From NCBI GenBank assembly GCA_028291285.1, contig JAQGIJ010000464.1:1-6087 (forward strand): a DNA stretch of 6,087 nt, written 5' to 3'. This DNA is from Phenylobacterium sp. (GTDB lineage Bacteria > Pseudomonadota > Alphaproteobacteria > Caulobacterales > Caulobacteraceae). Position numbers and translations under genes: made by a program. Positions 1-6,087 of the stretch are shown in pieces (positions within the stretch are counted from its first letter, which is position 1; each line of letters begins with the position of its first letter). Under the pieces are notes generated by a model. It worked only from the letters and a program-made list of their open reading frames with translations. It was not told the origin of the DNA and made no database searches.

Positions 1-154
1 GCAGCGCCGCCGCCAGCTCCGCCTCGCTGTGGACCGCGTTGACCTCTGGCGGGCGCACCTGCAGCGCGAGGATCGTCATGGCGAAGGCGAAGACGCTGTC
101 ACTCAGGTTCCAGATCCGGTCGAGTGCTCGTCCGGCGAGGCTGTTGTAGTCCAT
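1..154 (-). CDS. TMEM175/DUF1211 family putative potassium channel, N-terminal part (cut by window)
   Basis: The first 51 residues of a protein running off the left edge are visible. They carry R13-x3-L-S-D19 followed by SVFAFAMTILALQV, matching the first transmembrane helix signature of TMEM175/DUF1211 proteins (RxxxFSD then VFAIAxTLLxL). The family's usual Phe of the FSD motif is Leu here. Bacterial members are known as inner-membrane, tetrameric potassium-permeable channels with six helices per subunit; only helix 1 is in view, so channel function here is inferred. The ATG start (complement of 152-154) is supported by a GGAGG five bases upstream. The gene is divergent from the DUF2061 gene, across a gap of about 550 bp. 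Family assignment is fairly secure; physiological role is unknown. Confidence 0.8.
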   Translation of the reverse strand, partial: MDYNSLAGRALDRIWNLSDSVFAFAMTILALQVRPPEVNAVHSEAELAAAL

Positions 155-707
155 CGGCGCCTCCGATTTCGCCAGGTTGCCGGGCTAATCTGCGCCCGCG
201 GGCATTGTCAGCCAAACTCACGACGCGGTAACCGGCACCGCCTAGCCGCCCGGATATGGCGTCAACTACGCCACGCCCGGCGGAGTGCTCCTGGACCGAG
301 AGGTGCAACGTGCGGTTCCTGGCGGCGAGCCAACGGGCGAGAACCACCCCAAGCCGACGTTCGGATCGTCCGCTTGCCGGCGCCCGCGCCCAAGGTGCGC
401 TTCCGGGCGCACGCCAGTGACGGCTCGCGACCCACAGCCGAAGTTGCGCAGGTGGTCACGGGTGGGGGCGCAAAGCCTCGAGCTCGAGCGCCCAATCCAC
501 GTGCGCGTTCAACCTAGATCATGGCCGATGCGAAGGGCGCGGTTGCAGATGGTGGCGCTGCTCCGCGCTGCGCGCTCACGCGCATTAAGCAGACGAGGTC
601 GCCGCTGGTCGCGGCCGGCCTTCGACGCTGCGGTTCCGCATTTCGTTGGAGTCCTGTTGCCGAAGCGTCTCGAGCGTCAGACATCCGTCAACGAGCGAAG
701 GCCAATC
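155..707. other. Long intergenic region without a convincing gene
   Basis: This 553-bp gap separates two divergent genes and should contain both of their promoters, although I cannot point to a clear -35/-10 pair. Open frames cross it on both strands, but their translations are Arg/Pro/Ala-rich, lack any recognisable domain, and look like ordinary high-GC open frames. It contains a stem-loop at 350-376 and related degenerate motifs up to about position 448, listed separately. The rest shows nothing I can name. Confidence 0.6.
350..376. repeat. Stem-loop of two inverted motif copies
   Basis: The arms CAAGCCGACG (350-359) and CGTCCGCTTG (367-376) are inverted copies that pair over 10 positions with one C-C mismatch, around the 7-base loop TTCGGAT. 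Degenerate relatives of the same motif follow: ACCCACAGCCGAAGTTGCG (430-448) matches 14 of 19 bases of 346-364, and GTGCGCTTCCGGG (395-407) resembles the right arm extended. No T-tract follows either side, so it is not a classic terminator. It may be a decayed intergenic repeat element; that is inference. Confidence 0.45.
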
Positions 708-1214
708 ATGCCGCAGCTGGCACACCCCAATCGACCGGAGCCGCTCCAGACCAGCCGGGCGTCAAGCTCCGCCCAGGCGCTCGAAGTTCCGTTGGCCCTG
801 CCAAAATTGGGAAGGCCGGAATCCCACGGCCGGTCATTTGCCAAAGCCGTCACCTGGCGGGCTGTCGGCACGGCAGACACCTTTCTCTGGAGTTGGCTGA
901 TCACCGGTGAAGCGGTGTCCGCCGGCACCATCGCGCTCACCGAAATATTCACCAAGATCGTCATCTATTACCTGCACGAGCGTCTCTGGCGCGTGGTGCG
1001 TTGGGCTCCCAACGCCCGCGTTCGATCGCTTGTCAAAGCGGTGAGCTGGAGGTTCGTGGGCGGGCTAGACACCTTTGTTCTTAGTCTCGTGATCACCAGA
1101 AGCGCGCACTACACAGTCTCCATCGCGTCGGTGGAAGCTCTGACAAAGATCGCCTTGTATTATTTACATGAGCGCGCATGGCGGCGCGTCGCTTGGGGCC
1201 GGCTAGACGGATAG
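708..1214 (+). CDS. Tandem DUF2061 membrane protein
   Basis: The product is 168 residues with two copies of the DUF2061 domain, at about residues 41-100 and 105-164. The copies align without gaps at an offset of 64, with 32 of 60 residues identical; shared blocks include KAV-[TS]-WR, V-G-x2-DTF, and TKI-x2-YYLHER-x-WR. Each copy has two hydrophobic stretches, so about four membrane segments are expected, with basic ends (WR, HER) at the membrane surface. The first 40 residues are polar, Pro/Ser-rich and probably disordered. DUF2061 has no established biochemical function. The frame is open far upstream (to 285), but this ATG is chosen because GAAGG lies six bases before it and the upstream translation is Arg-rich and unlike any protein. 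It converges with the end of paoC 117 bp away; no terminator is evident between them. Confidence 0.82.
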   Translation: MPQLAHPNRPEPLQTSRASSSAQALEVPLALPKLGRPESHGRSFAKAVTWRAVGTADTFLWSWLITGEAVSAGTIALTEIFTKIVIYYLHERLWRVVRWAPNARVRSLVKAVSWRFVGGLDTFVLSLVITRSAHYTVSIASVEALTKIALYYLHERAWRRVAWGRLDG

Positions 1215-1331
1215 GCCCCCGCTCCGAGGACTATGAGCTCCGCCACAGAGTGATCCGGGCCTGCTGCTGAAGATCTTCGTCTATGGCATCTGCTCTGTCG
1301 GCGTGAAGGCAGACATCCCGAACATCGGCCC
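1215..1331. other. Convergent intergenic gap
   Basis: This 117-bp gap lies between the stop of the DUF2061 gene and the stop of paoC, which face each other. I find no GC-rich hairpin followed by a T-run on either strand; the only clear dyad is the 10-bp palindrome GAAGATCTTC at 1269-1278. In E. coli the maturation gene paoD follows paoC, but there is no room for it here. A possible coding remnant on the plus strand is listed separately. Confidence 0.6.
1252..1326 (+). pseudogene. Possible small transposase remnant
   Basis: One plus-strand frame reads DPGLLLKIFVYGICSVGVK within a 25-codon stretch. This resembles the N-terminal segment of IS1182/IS5-type transposases, where a block like DP-x-LLLK-x3-YGY is followed by GVRSSR. 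The SSR part is not preserved, and no start, terminal inverted repeat or other transposase block is present. The stretch sits between convergent genes and has no other explanation. It is at best a short fossil of an insertion sequence, and chance similarity is possible. Confidence 0.25.
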
Positions 1332-3602
1332 TCAGAGAGACGCCGGGAACGCGGGGTCGAGGATCAGCTTGTCGAGGGTGATGGGGTAGCTTCGCACCCG
1401 TACGCCGCAGGCGTTGTAGATGGCGTTGGCGACGGCGGCCCCGGCGCCGCAGATCCCAAGCTCGCCGAGCCCCTTGGACTTCAACGGGTTCGACTTGTCG
1501 TCCAGCTCGGGCAGGAAGATCGCCTCGACGTTCACCACGTCGGCGTGGGCCGGGACGTGGTAGCCAGCCAGGTCGTTGTTCATATAGCGGCCGAGGCGCT
1601 CGTCCACGTAGGTCTCCTCGTGTAGCGCTGAGCCCAGGCCCCAGATGAGCCCGCCGATCGCCTGGGAGCGGGCGGTGCGGGCGTTGAGGATGCGACCTGC
1701 GGTGAAGACGCCGAGCATGCGGCGCAGGCGCGGTTCGCCCGTGTCGATGTCGACCGCCATTTCGGCGAAGCAGGCGCCGTAGGCGCATTGCGCATAGTCC
1801 TCCATCTCCTTGCCCGGCGTGACCTGCCCTTCGGCCTCCAGGCCTTGCGGCGCATAGGCGGCGAGGAACCGATCCAGCGGCAGGGTGCGGCTTGCGGCCG
1901 TCACCTGGGCGTCGTGGATCTCCAGCCCGGCGGCGTCGGCGAGGCCGGCGGCCTTGGCCATGCGTTCGCGAAGCGCCATGCAGGCATAGAAGACGCCGCT
2001 GCCGGAGCTGCCCGCGCCCCAGGAGCCTCCGGAGCCGGGAGCTGGCGGCAGGTTGCTGTCGCCGATCTCCACCAACACCTGGTCGACCGGGAGGCCCATG
2101 GCCTCGGCGGCGATCTGGGTGAGGATGGTGTAGCTGCCCGTGCCGATGTCGGTCATGGCGGTCTGCACGGTCAGCCGGCCATCCGGGGCCAGCTTCGCCC
2201 GGGCCTGACTGGGCGCCATGAAATTGCTGCGGATCGAGGCCGCCATGCCGTAGCCGATCAACCAGCGTCCCTCGCGCCGGCTGGCGGGCTTGGCCGGCCG
2301 CTGATCCCAGCCGAACCGGCGCGCGCCCTCGCGGTAGCAGGCGACCAGCTGGCGCGTGGAAAAGGGCTTGCCGGTCTCGGGATGGACGCTCGGTTCGTTG
2401 CGCTCGCGCAGCTCGATCGGGTCAAGCCCCGTCGCATAGGCAAGCTCGTCCATGGCCTGTTCGAGGGCCAGCATGCCGATTGCCTCTCCGGGCGCGCGCA
2501 TGTCGCCTGGCATCGGCAGGTCAAGCCGCACGAGCCGATGCGCGGTGAGCCGGTTGGGCGCGGCATAGAGCGAACGGGCGAACTCGACGGCCTGCTCCGT
2601 GAACTCGTCGAAGCTGGCCGTGTGCACCAGGGCTTCGTGGGCCATCGCCAGAAGCCGGCCGTCGCGATCGGCGCCCAGCCGCACGCGCTGGCTGGATTCC
2701 GTGCGGTGGCCCGCGTTGACGAAGGTTTGCTGGCGCAGCAGCGCCGTCTTCACCGGCCGTCCCAGCTGGCGGGCGGCGAGGGCGGAGAGGACGGCGTCCG
2801 CCTCGGTGGAGAGCTTTGCGCCGAAGCCGCCGCCGACGAATTTGCAGATGACCCGCACCTTCTCCCTGGGGAGCTTCAGGGTGCTGGCGATCACGTCGCG
2901 GCAGTCCATCGGCAGCTGGGCGGAGGCATAGACAGTCATGACGTCCCCATCCCAGACCGCCATGCTGCTGTTCGGCTCGATGGCGTTGTGGTGCTGGAAG
3001 GGCGTGTTAAAGACGGCGTCGACCTTCACCGGAGCGCCGGCGAAGGCGGCGGGGAAGTCGCCCGTCGCGGTGTCGGTCTCGAACAGGCCGCGGACGGTCT
3101 TGGGCGCATAGGCCTCCTGCGCCCTGGCCTTGATCCGGGTCGCGAAGGGGGCGGCCTCGTAGGTCGCGCGCACGCGGGCGGCGGCGTCGCGCGCCGCCTC
3201 GAAGGTCTCGGCCACCACGAACGCCACGGGCTCGCCGTGATGCCGCACGCGGTCGTCCTTCAGGAACGGTCGCGCGACCGCGTAGGACGCCAAGGGCGCG
3301 GGCAGCTGGTCAAAGGTGACATAATCGGCCTGGTCGGGCGCGTTAAGGTGGGTCATCACCAAGAGGACGCCCGGAACGCATGACGCCTCCGTCGTGTCGA
3401 TGGAGACGATACGGCCGCTCGGCACCCCGGCGCCGACGATCATTCCGTAGGCCACCTTACCCTGGCCGGCGTGTTCGTAGGCGTAGGTGGCCCTGCCGGT
3501 CACCTTCAGAGGACCGTCAACGCGGGGCAGCGGCCGGCCGAGGACGCCCTGCAGGTCGTTGTCGAGAATGTTGCGCGGATAGCCGGGGGCGAGATCAGGC
3601 AC
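1332..3602 (-). CDS. paoC: Aldehyde oxidoreductase, molybdenum-binding subunit PaoC
   Basis: This is the large catalytic subunit of a xanthine oxidase family enzyme that oxidises aldehydes to carboxylic acids at a molybdopterin (in E. coli, the cytosine dinucleotide form) centre. The 756-residue length is close to E. coli PaoC (about 730). The N-terminal a/b hammerhead domain begins at [16 protein letters not shown] (21-36). Cofactor-binding motifs follow: FVGGGFG at 255-261, DMRAPGEA at 367-374 containing the conserved active-site Arg369, [10 protein letters not shown] at 484-493, and GSGGSWGA at 523-530. The catalytic Glu is E714 in KGLGELG. I choose the GTG at 3602-3600: it overlaps the paoB stop by 8 bases, GAGGAG lies 7 bases upstream, and it sits just before the first residues that resemble the family. 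The next in-frame ATG is far inside the hammerhead domain, and the open frame further upstream only shadows paoB. No N-terminal signal is visible. It is the last gene of paoABC. Confidence 0.93.
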   Translation of the reverse strand: MPDLAPGYPRNILDNDLQGVLGRPLPRVDGPLKVTGRATYAYEHAGQGKVAYGMIVGAGVPSGRIVSIDTTEASCVPGVLLVMTHLNAPDQADYVTFDQLPAPLASYAVARPFLKDDRVRHHGEPVAFVVAETFEAARDAAARVRATYEAAPFATRIKARAQEAYAPKTVRGLFETDTATGDFPAAFAGAPVKVDAVFNTPFQHHNAIEPNSSMAVWDGDVMTVYASAQLPMDCRDVIASTLKLPREKVRVICKFVGGGFGAKLSTEADAVLSALAARQLGRPVKTALLRQQTFVNAGHRTESSQRVRLGADRDGRLLAMAHEALVHTASFDEFTEQAVEFARSLYAAPNRLTAHRLVRLDLPMPGDMRAPGEAIGMLALEQAMDELAYATGLDPIELRERNEPSVHPETGKPFSTRQLVACYREGARRFGWDQRPAKPASRREGRWLIGYGMAASIRSNFMAPSQARAKLAPDGRLTVQTAMTDIGTGSYTILTQIAAEAMGLPVDQVLVEIGDSNLPPAPGSGGSWGAGSSGSGVFYACMALRERMAKAAGLADAAGLEIHDAQVTAASRTLPLDRFLAAYAPQGLEAEGQVTPGKEMEDYAQCAYGACFAEMAVDIDTGEPRLRRMLGVFTAGRILNARTARSQAIGGLIWGLGSALHEETYVDERLGRYMNNDLAGYHVPAHADVVNVEAIFLPELDDKSNPLKSKGLGELGICGAGAAVANAIYNACGVRVRSYPITLDKLILDPAFPASL

Positions 3603-4548
3603 TGGCGGACTCCTCGGCCTGGGCCAGCGTCCGCACGATGGCGCGACGGGCGAGCGGGATCTTGTAGTCGTTGCCGCCGTAGCCATGGGCTGGCGCAAGT
3701 TCAGCGTCCGCGGCCTCCAGGGCCAAGGCGCCGGACCCCAGCGCCGCCTCAGTGCGCATTGCGCGCCAGGGTTTGTGCGCCACCCCTCCGAGGGCGACTT
3801 GAGCGCCGGCCACCGCCACGGAGACGAGGGCGAATGCGTAGGACGCGCGGTCGCGGATCTTGCGGTAGACCTGACCGCCGGTAGGCGCCGGCGGCAGGGT
3901 CACGGCGGTGATCAGCTCGCCCGGCCGGAGCACCGTCTCGATCTCCGGATGCGCGCCCGGCAAGGTATGGAAGTCGGTGAGCGGAGTGACGCGGGCCTGG
4001 CCGTCGGCCGAGACGGTCTCCACCTGCGCCCCCAGCGCCACCATGGCGACGGCCATGTCCGAGGGATGGGTGGCGATGCAGGCAGGACTCTCGCCGAGGA
4101 TCGCGTGGATGCGGTTGAGGCCTGCGAGGGCCCCGCACCCCGAGCCGGGCTCGCGTTTGTTGCAGGGCGTGCCCGGATTGTAGAAGTAGAAGCAGCGGGT
4201 CCGCTGCAGGAGGTTCCCAGCGGTGGTCGCGCGGTTGCGCAGCTGTCCTGAAGCTCCGGCCAGCAAGGCCTGGCTCAAGACCGGATAGTGGCGCCGCACC
4301 CGCAGGTCGCCCGCCAGGACGTGGTTGCGCACCAAGGCGCCAATGCGCAGGCCGCCGTCCCGCGTGTCCTCGATCTGGGCGAGCGGCAGGTGGTTGACGT
4401 CGACCAGGTGCGCGGGCGTCTCCACGCGGACCTTCATCAGGTCGATCAGGTTGGTGCCCCCGGCGAGGAACTTTGCGTCCGGTCGCGCGGCCACGGCGCG
4501 CAGGGCGCCGGTCACGTCCTCGGCGCGCTCATAGCTGAACGGCTTCAT
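3595..4548 (-). CDS. paoB: Aldehyde oxidoreductase, FAD-binding subunit PaoB
   Basis: The product is 317 residues, essentially the length of E. coli PaoB (318), and begins [11 protein letters not shown] like its relatives. It belongs to the FAD_binding_5/CO dehydrogenase medium-subunit family. FAD-contacting segments are [13 protein letters not shown] at 27-39 and [14 protein letters not shown] at 106-119. An insertion typical of PaoB-type subunits carries Cys119, Cys129, Cys138 and Cys157 (RC-x9-C-x8-C-x18-C), which in E. coli PaoABC corresponds to the region binding an unusual extra [4Fe-4S] cluster. Its role is to take electrons from the PaoA clusters and pass them to an acceptor. The ATG overlaps the paoA stop as ATGA, with GGAGGT five bases upstream; an open frame continuing to 4761 merely shadows paoA. 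Its stop lies inside the start of paoC, so all three genes appear translationally coupled. Confidence 0.94.
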   Translation of the reverse strand: MKPFSYERAEDVTGALRAVAARPDAKFLAGGTNLIDLMKVRVETPAHLVDVNHLPLAQIEDTRDGGLRIGALVRNHVLAGDLRVRRHYPVLSQALLAGASGQLRNRATTAGNLLQRTRCFYFYNPGTPCNKREPGSGCGALAGLNRIHAILGESPACIATHPSDMAVAMVALGAQVETVSADGQARVTPLTDFHTLPGAHPEIETVLRPGELITAVTLPPAPTGGQVYRKIRDRASYAFALVSVAVAGAQVALGGVAHKPWRAMRTEAALGSGALALEAADAELAPAHGYGGNDYKIPLARRAIVRTLAQAEESASA

Positions 4549-5138
4549 GCGAGACCTCCAGCATCCTTGATCGCGGCGAGGATGTTCGGATAGGCGGCGC
4601 AGCGGCACAGGTTGCCGCTCATCCGCTCGCGGATCTCGGCGTCCGTGAGCAGGATCTGCTCGGCTGCGACATCGGCCGTCACATGGCTCGGCCAACCCCG
4701 GTCGTGCTCGGCGAACATGCCTGCGGCCGAGCAGATTTGCCCCGGCGTGCAGTAGCCGCACTGGAAGCCGTCATGCTCCACGAAGGCCGCTTGAAGCGGG
4801 TGCAAGGCGCCTGGCTGGCCGAGACCCTCAATCGTGGTGATCCGATCGCCCTCGTGCATCGCGGCGAAGGTCAGGCAGCTGGCGATGCGCATGCCGTCGA
4901 GCAGCACGGTGCAGGCGCCGCATTGGCCATGGTCGCAGCCCTTCTTGGTCCCCGTCAGCCCGAGGTGCTCCCGCAGCGCGTCGAGCAGAGTGGTGCGGGT
5001 ATCGATCGAGAGCGTGCGCTGCTCGCCGTTGACCTCGAACGCAACGTTGCTGATCACGGCCGCGAATTCTGGACCACCACCGTGCTCGGTTCGAGGACTT
5101 CGGAGGTTCACGCCTGGGGGTGGAGATTCCTGCGACAT
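4545..5138 (-). CDS. paoA: Aldehyde oxidoreductase, [2Fe-2S] subunit PaoA
   Basis: The small electron-transfer subunit, 197 residues, has a plant-type ferredoxin domain at about 31-105 and a four-helix [2Fe-2S]-binding domain at about 110-195. The first cluster is held by Cys68, Cys73, Cys76 and Cys88 ([13 protein letters not shown] then SC). The second is held by Cys127, Cys130, Cys178 and Cys180 (QCGYC and LCRC). It passes electrons from the molybdenum site of PaoC to FAD in PaoB. E. coli PaoA carries a twin-arginine signal and is exported; here the first 30 residues lack an RR motif and a hydrophobic segment. A TGA stop lies in frame 12 bases upstream of the ATG, so no longer start can supply one, and the enzyme is therefore predicted to be cytoplasmic. 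AGGGG lies five bases before the start. First gene of the operon; its last bases overlap paoB (ATGA). Confidence 0.94.
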   Translation of the reverse strand: MSQESPPPGVNLRSPRTEHGGGPEFAAVISNVAFEVNGEQRTLSIDTRTTLLDALREHLGLTGTKKGCDHGQCGACTVLLDGMRIASCLTFAAMHEGDRITTIEGLGQPGALHPLQAAFVEHDGFQCGYCTPGQICSAAGMFAEHDRGWPSHVTADVAAEQILLTDAEIRERMSGNLCRCAAYPNILAAIKDAGGLA

Positions 5139-5168
5139 GCCTGCCCCTCACTGGAAGGCCGATGACGC

Positions 5169-5181
5169 GCGCAGCCTGCGC
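5169..5181. repeat. Short inverted repeat upstream of paoA
   Basis: GCGCAG and CTGCGC form a perfect 6-bp inverted repeat around a single C, about 30 bp upstream of the paoA start. The arms are too close together to fold fully as a hairpin. It could be a protein-binding site or part of the local GC-rich bias; evidence is weak. Confidence 0.2.
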
Positions 5182-5222
5182 AGCGGTCTGCGGCGGCGCG
5201 AGGCTTGAATTGCTGAGACTGG

Positions 5223-5237
5223 TGCGGGATTGCCGCA
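5223..5237. promoter_or_regulatory. Candidate operator dyad upstream of paoA
   Basis: TGCGG and CCGCA form a perfect 5-bp dyad with a 5-base spacer (GATTG), in the gap between the AraC-type gene and paoA. Its position, about 85 bp upstream of the paoA start, would suit an activator or repressor site. AraC proteins often bind direct rather than inverted repeats, so a link with the neighbouring regulator is only inferred. No clear promoter boxes were recognised nearby. Confidence 0.25.
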
Positions 5238-5248
5238 TTCGCCGGAGG

Positions 5249-5269
5249 CCCGCCAGTGATGTGGGCGGG
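5249..5269 (-). terminator. Hairpin downstream of the AraC-type gene
   Basis: A perfect 6-bp all-GC stem (CCCGCC at 5249-5254 with GGCGGG at 5264-5269) encloses a 9-base loop, starting about 30 bases after the AraC-type stop codon. There is no T-run after it on the minus strand, so as an intrinsic terminator it is weak. It could instead slow read-through into paoABC or act as a binding site. Confidence 0.3.
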
Positions 5270-5299
5270 GTGGAACTCGGCCTTACAGGCGGCGGCGCG

Positions 5300-5812
5300 C
5301 TACGTGCGTCGAAGCCTGCGCCATGCAGCGGGGCTCTGCCCCGTGACGCGCCGGAAGGCCTTGCTGAGCGCCGCCTGATCGTACAACCCACAGTCGACCG
5401 CTATCGACGCGAGCGGGGCATGGGTGGCCAGCATCAGACGCTTGGCGCGCTCCACGCGGCGCTGCAGAACATATCTGAGCGGCGGTTGCCCGAAGGTTCT
5501 GCGGAACAGGCGGCAGAAGTGGCTCCGGCTCAGGCCTGCCACGGCGGCCAGTTCTCCAAGTGTGATCTGCCGCTCCAGAACGGCCTCAACACGCTCCCTC
5601 ACGCGGCGCACCTGGTTCGGGGTGAGGCCGCCCCGGGTGACGGGCGCGGGGGCGTCGAGCGCGCGGGCTCCGCGGAACGTGGCGATCGCGTCCCGCAAGG
5701 CTCCCTCGGCTTCGGCCCAACGACCATTGCTGAGAAAATCTTCCGCGCGGATGAGCCGAGTGCGGACGTCCACGACCGGGTCGGCGCCGATGGTCACGCC
5801 CGTCGAGCTCAT
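5300..5812 (-). CDS. Short AraC-family transcriptional regulator
   Basis: The product is 170 residues, much shorter than typical AraC regulators (about 250-300). The C-terminal AraC DNA-binding domain spans about 68-168 with both helix-turn-helix units: ITLGELAAVAGLSRSHFCR (83-101) with FRRTFGQPPLRYV after it, and the second at about 132-166 with KAFRRVTGQSPAAWRR. There is no cupin or other recognised ligand-binding domain. Residues 15-50 instead look like a helical hairpin (AEDFLSNGRWAEAEGALRDA), loosely like a single TPR unit, which might mediate dimerisation or partner contact. The ATG is supported by GGGAGG six bases upstream. The gene lies 161 bp upstream of paoA on the same strand, making it the leading candidate regulator of paoABC, but target and signal are not shown by the sequence. 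Confidence 0.88.
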   Translation of the reverse strand: MSSTGVTIGADPVVDVRTRLIRAEDFLSNGRWAEAEGALRDAIATFRGARALDAPAPVTRGGLTPNQVRRVRERVEAVLERQITLGELAAVAGLSRSHFCRLFRRTFGQPPLRYVLQRRVERAKRLMLATHAPLASIAVDCGLYDQAALSKAFRRVTGQSPAAWRRLRRT

Positions 5813-5851
5813 ACGCGGCCTCCCGATTCCGAGACCGTCGGACGCCTCCCG

Positions 5852-5953
5852 CTATGGCGGTCGCTGCCCGACGTAGCGAGGGTAACGCGGTCGAAAGGAT
5901 TGAGGGAGCGACGTCGCATCAAAGGGCAAGCCGCCTGCCTCGCGGGTCACCAT
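5852..5953 (-). CDS. Possible small ORF (33 codons) upstream of the AraC-type gene
   Basis: An ATG-started frame of 33 codons ends in TAG 39 bases before the regulator start and begins 28 bases after the msrA stop. It has a strong ribosome binding site, GGAGGG six bases before ATG. The predicted peptide starts MVTREAGGLPFDATS and ends in a basic, proline- and tyrosine-containing tail; it has no membrane segment and no recognised family. Third-position GC is roughly two thirds, which looks lower than in the neighbouring genes, so coding is uncertain. It could be a leader peptide, an orphan small protein, or chance. Confidence 0.3.
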   Translation of the reverse strand: MVTREAGGLPFDATSLPQSFRPRYPRYVGQRPP

Positions 5954-5962
5954 GACGGACCC
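5944..5962 (-). promoter_or_regulatory. Small hairpin enclosing the small-ORF start
   Basis: GGGTC and GACCC form a perfect 5-bp stem around a 9-base loop that contains the ATG of the small ORF; the end of its Shine-Dalgarno sequence lies in the stem. Such a fold could limit initiation. With only five pairs and no T-run it is not a convincing msrA terminator, and it may be coincidental. Confidence 0.2.
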
Positions 5963-5981
5963 TCCAACCGAGGCGACGCGA

Positions 5982-6087
5982 TCAACTGGCCGGCGCCGCT
6001 TCGGCGCGGTGCGGCAGCTTCCAGTTCGGCCGCGGGAAGTGGCAGGTGTAGCCGTTGGGACTCCGCTCCAGATAGTCCTGGTGCTCG
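5982..6087 (-). CDS. msrA: Peptide-methionine (S)-S-oxide reductase MsrA, C-terminal part (cut by window)
   Basis: The last 34 residues of a protein entering from the right edge are visible. They read [17 protein letters not shown] and then PRPNWKLP, with a short Ala-rich tail. This matches the C-terminal end of MsrA proteins, where the block YHQxYL is followed by NP-x-GY. MsrA is known to repair the S-epimer of methionine sulfoxide in proteins, using thioredoxin. The catalytic Cys (in the GCFW motif) lies outside the window; the single Cys in view, in GYTC, might serve as a resolving cysteine but this cannot be judged from the fragment. It is upstream of and on the same strand as the AraC-type gene, 169 bp away, with no strong terminator between them. 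Confidence 0.8.
   Translation of the reverse strand, partial: EHQDYLERSPNGYTCHFPRPNWKLPHRAEAAPAS

Noticed and set aside
29..517. Plus-strand open frame of 162 codons
   Set aside because: The translation is Arg/Pro-rich with no domain, and its first part is antisense to the TMEM175 N-terminus.
285..707. Upstream extension of the DUF2061 frame
   Set aside because: The extra 141 residues are Arg-rich and domainless; the ATG at 708 has a good ribosome binding site.
521..910. Plus-strand open frame of 129 codons overlapping the DUF2061 gene
   Set aside because: It is out of frame with the DUF2061 domains and has no recognisable content.
1231..1788. Minus-strand open frame of 185 codons
   Set aside because: It is a frame-shifted Arg-rich shadow of paoC.
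1788..3383. Open frame of 531 codons on the plus strand, antisense to paoC
   Set aside because: It is a Gly/Arg/His-rich shadow caused by high GC3 in paoC; the paoC strand has complete family motifs.
3603..3698. N-terminal extension of paoC into paoB
   Set aside because: The 32 extra residues are a Ser/Arg/Pro-rich shadow of paoB, and the GTG at 3602 has its own ribosome binding site.
4549..4761. N-terminal extension of paoB into paoA
   Set aside because: The extension shadows the C-terminal part of paoA; the ATGA junction and GGAGGT define the start.
1..6087. A wholly new multi-gene system
   Set aside because: All main genes belong to known families. The unusual points are variations (no Tat signal, no paoD, sensor-less regulator), not a new system.

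Overview
The window is GC-rich, strongly GC3-biased bacterial DNA with short intergenic gaps and clear GGAGG-type ribosome binding sites. The style and the protein sequences suggest an alphaproteobacterium, possibly Caulobacterales-like; this is inference, since no rRNA or phylogenetic marker is present. No RNA gene, CRISPR array or intact mobile element was seen.

Layout, left to right. (1) At the left edge, on the minus strand, lies the N-terminus of a TMEM175/DUF1211-type putative potassium channel, cut by the window. (2) A gap of about 550 bp follows. It has no convincing gene but holds a stem-loop and related degenerate motifs. (3) A plus-strand gene encodes a small membrane protein made of two tandem DUF2061 units. 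(4) A 117-bp convergent gap may hold a tiny remnant of a transposase gene. (5) The core is a minus-strand operon, paoA-paoB-paoC (5138 down to 1332). It encodes a three-subunit molybdenum aldehyde oxidoreductase of the xanthine oxidase family: a [2Fe-2S] subunit, an FAD subunit with extra cysteines, and the molybdopterin subunit. (6) Just upstream on the same strand is a short AraC-type regulator consisting mainly of a DNA-binding domain. (7) A possible 33-codon small ORF lies upstream of the regulator. (8) At the right edge is the C-terminus of methionine sulfoxide reductase A (msrA), also minus strand and cut by the window.

How the genes work together. PaoA, PaoB and PaoC should form one enzyme. 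Aldehyde is oxidised at the molybdenum centre of PaoC, and electrons pass through the two [2Fe-2S] clusters of PaoA to the FAD of PaoB. The three genes overlap (4 nt and 8 nt), which points to translational coupling and fixed stoichiometry. The AraC-type protein is the natural candidate regulator, and the 161-bp gap between it and paoA carries two short dyads that could be operator or terminator elements. MsrA nearby gives a loose theme of oxidative and electrophile damage defence, but that link is only contextual.

The main departures from the E. coli PaoABC system are the absence of a Tat signal on PaoA, with the start fixed by an in-frame stop, and the absence of the paoD maturation gene after paoC. 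I see no clearly novel multi-gene system here.
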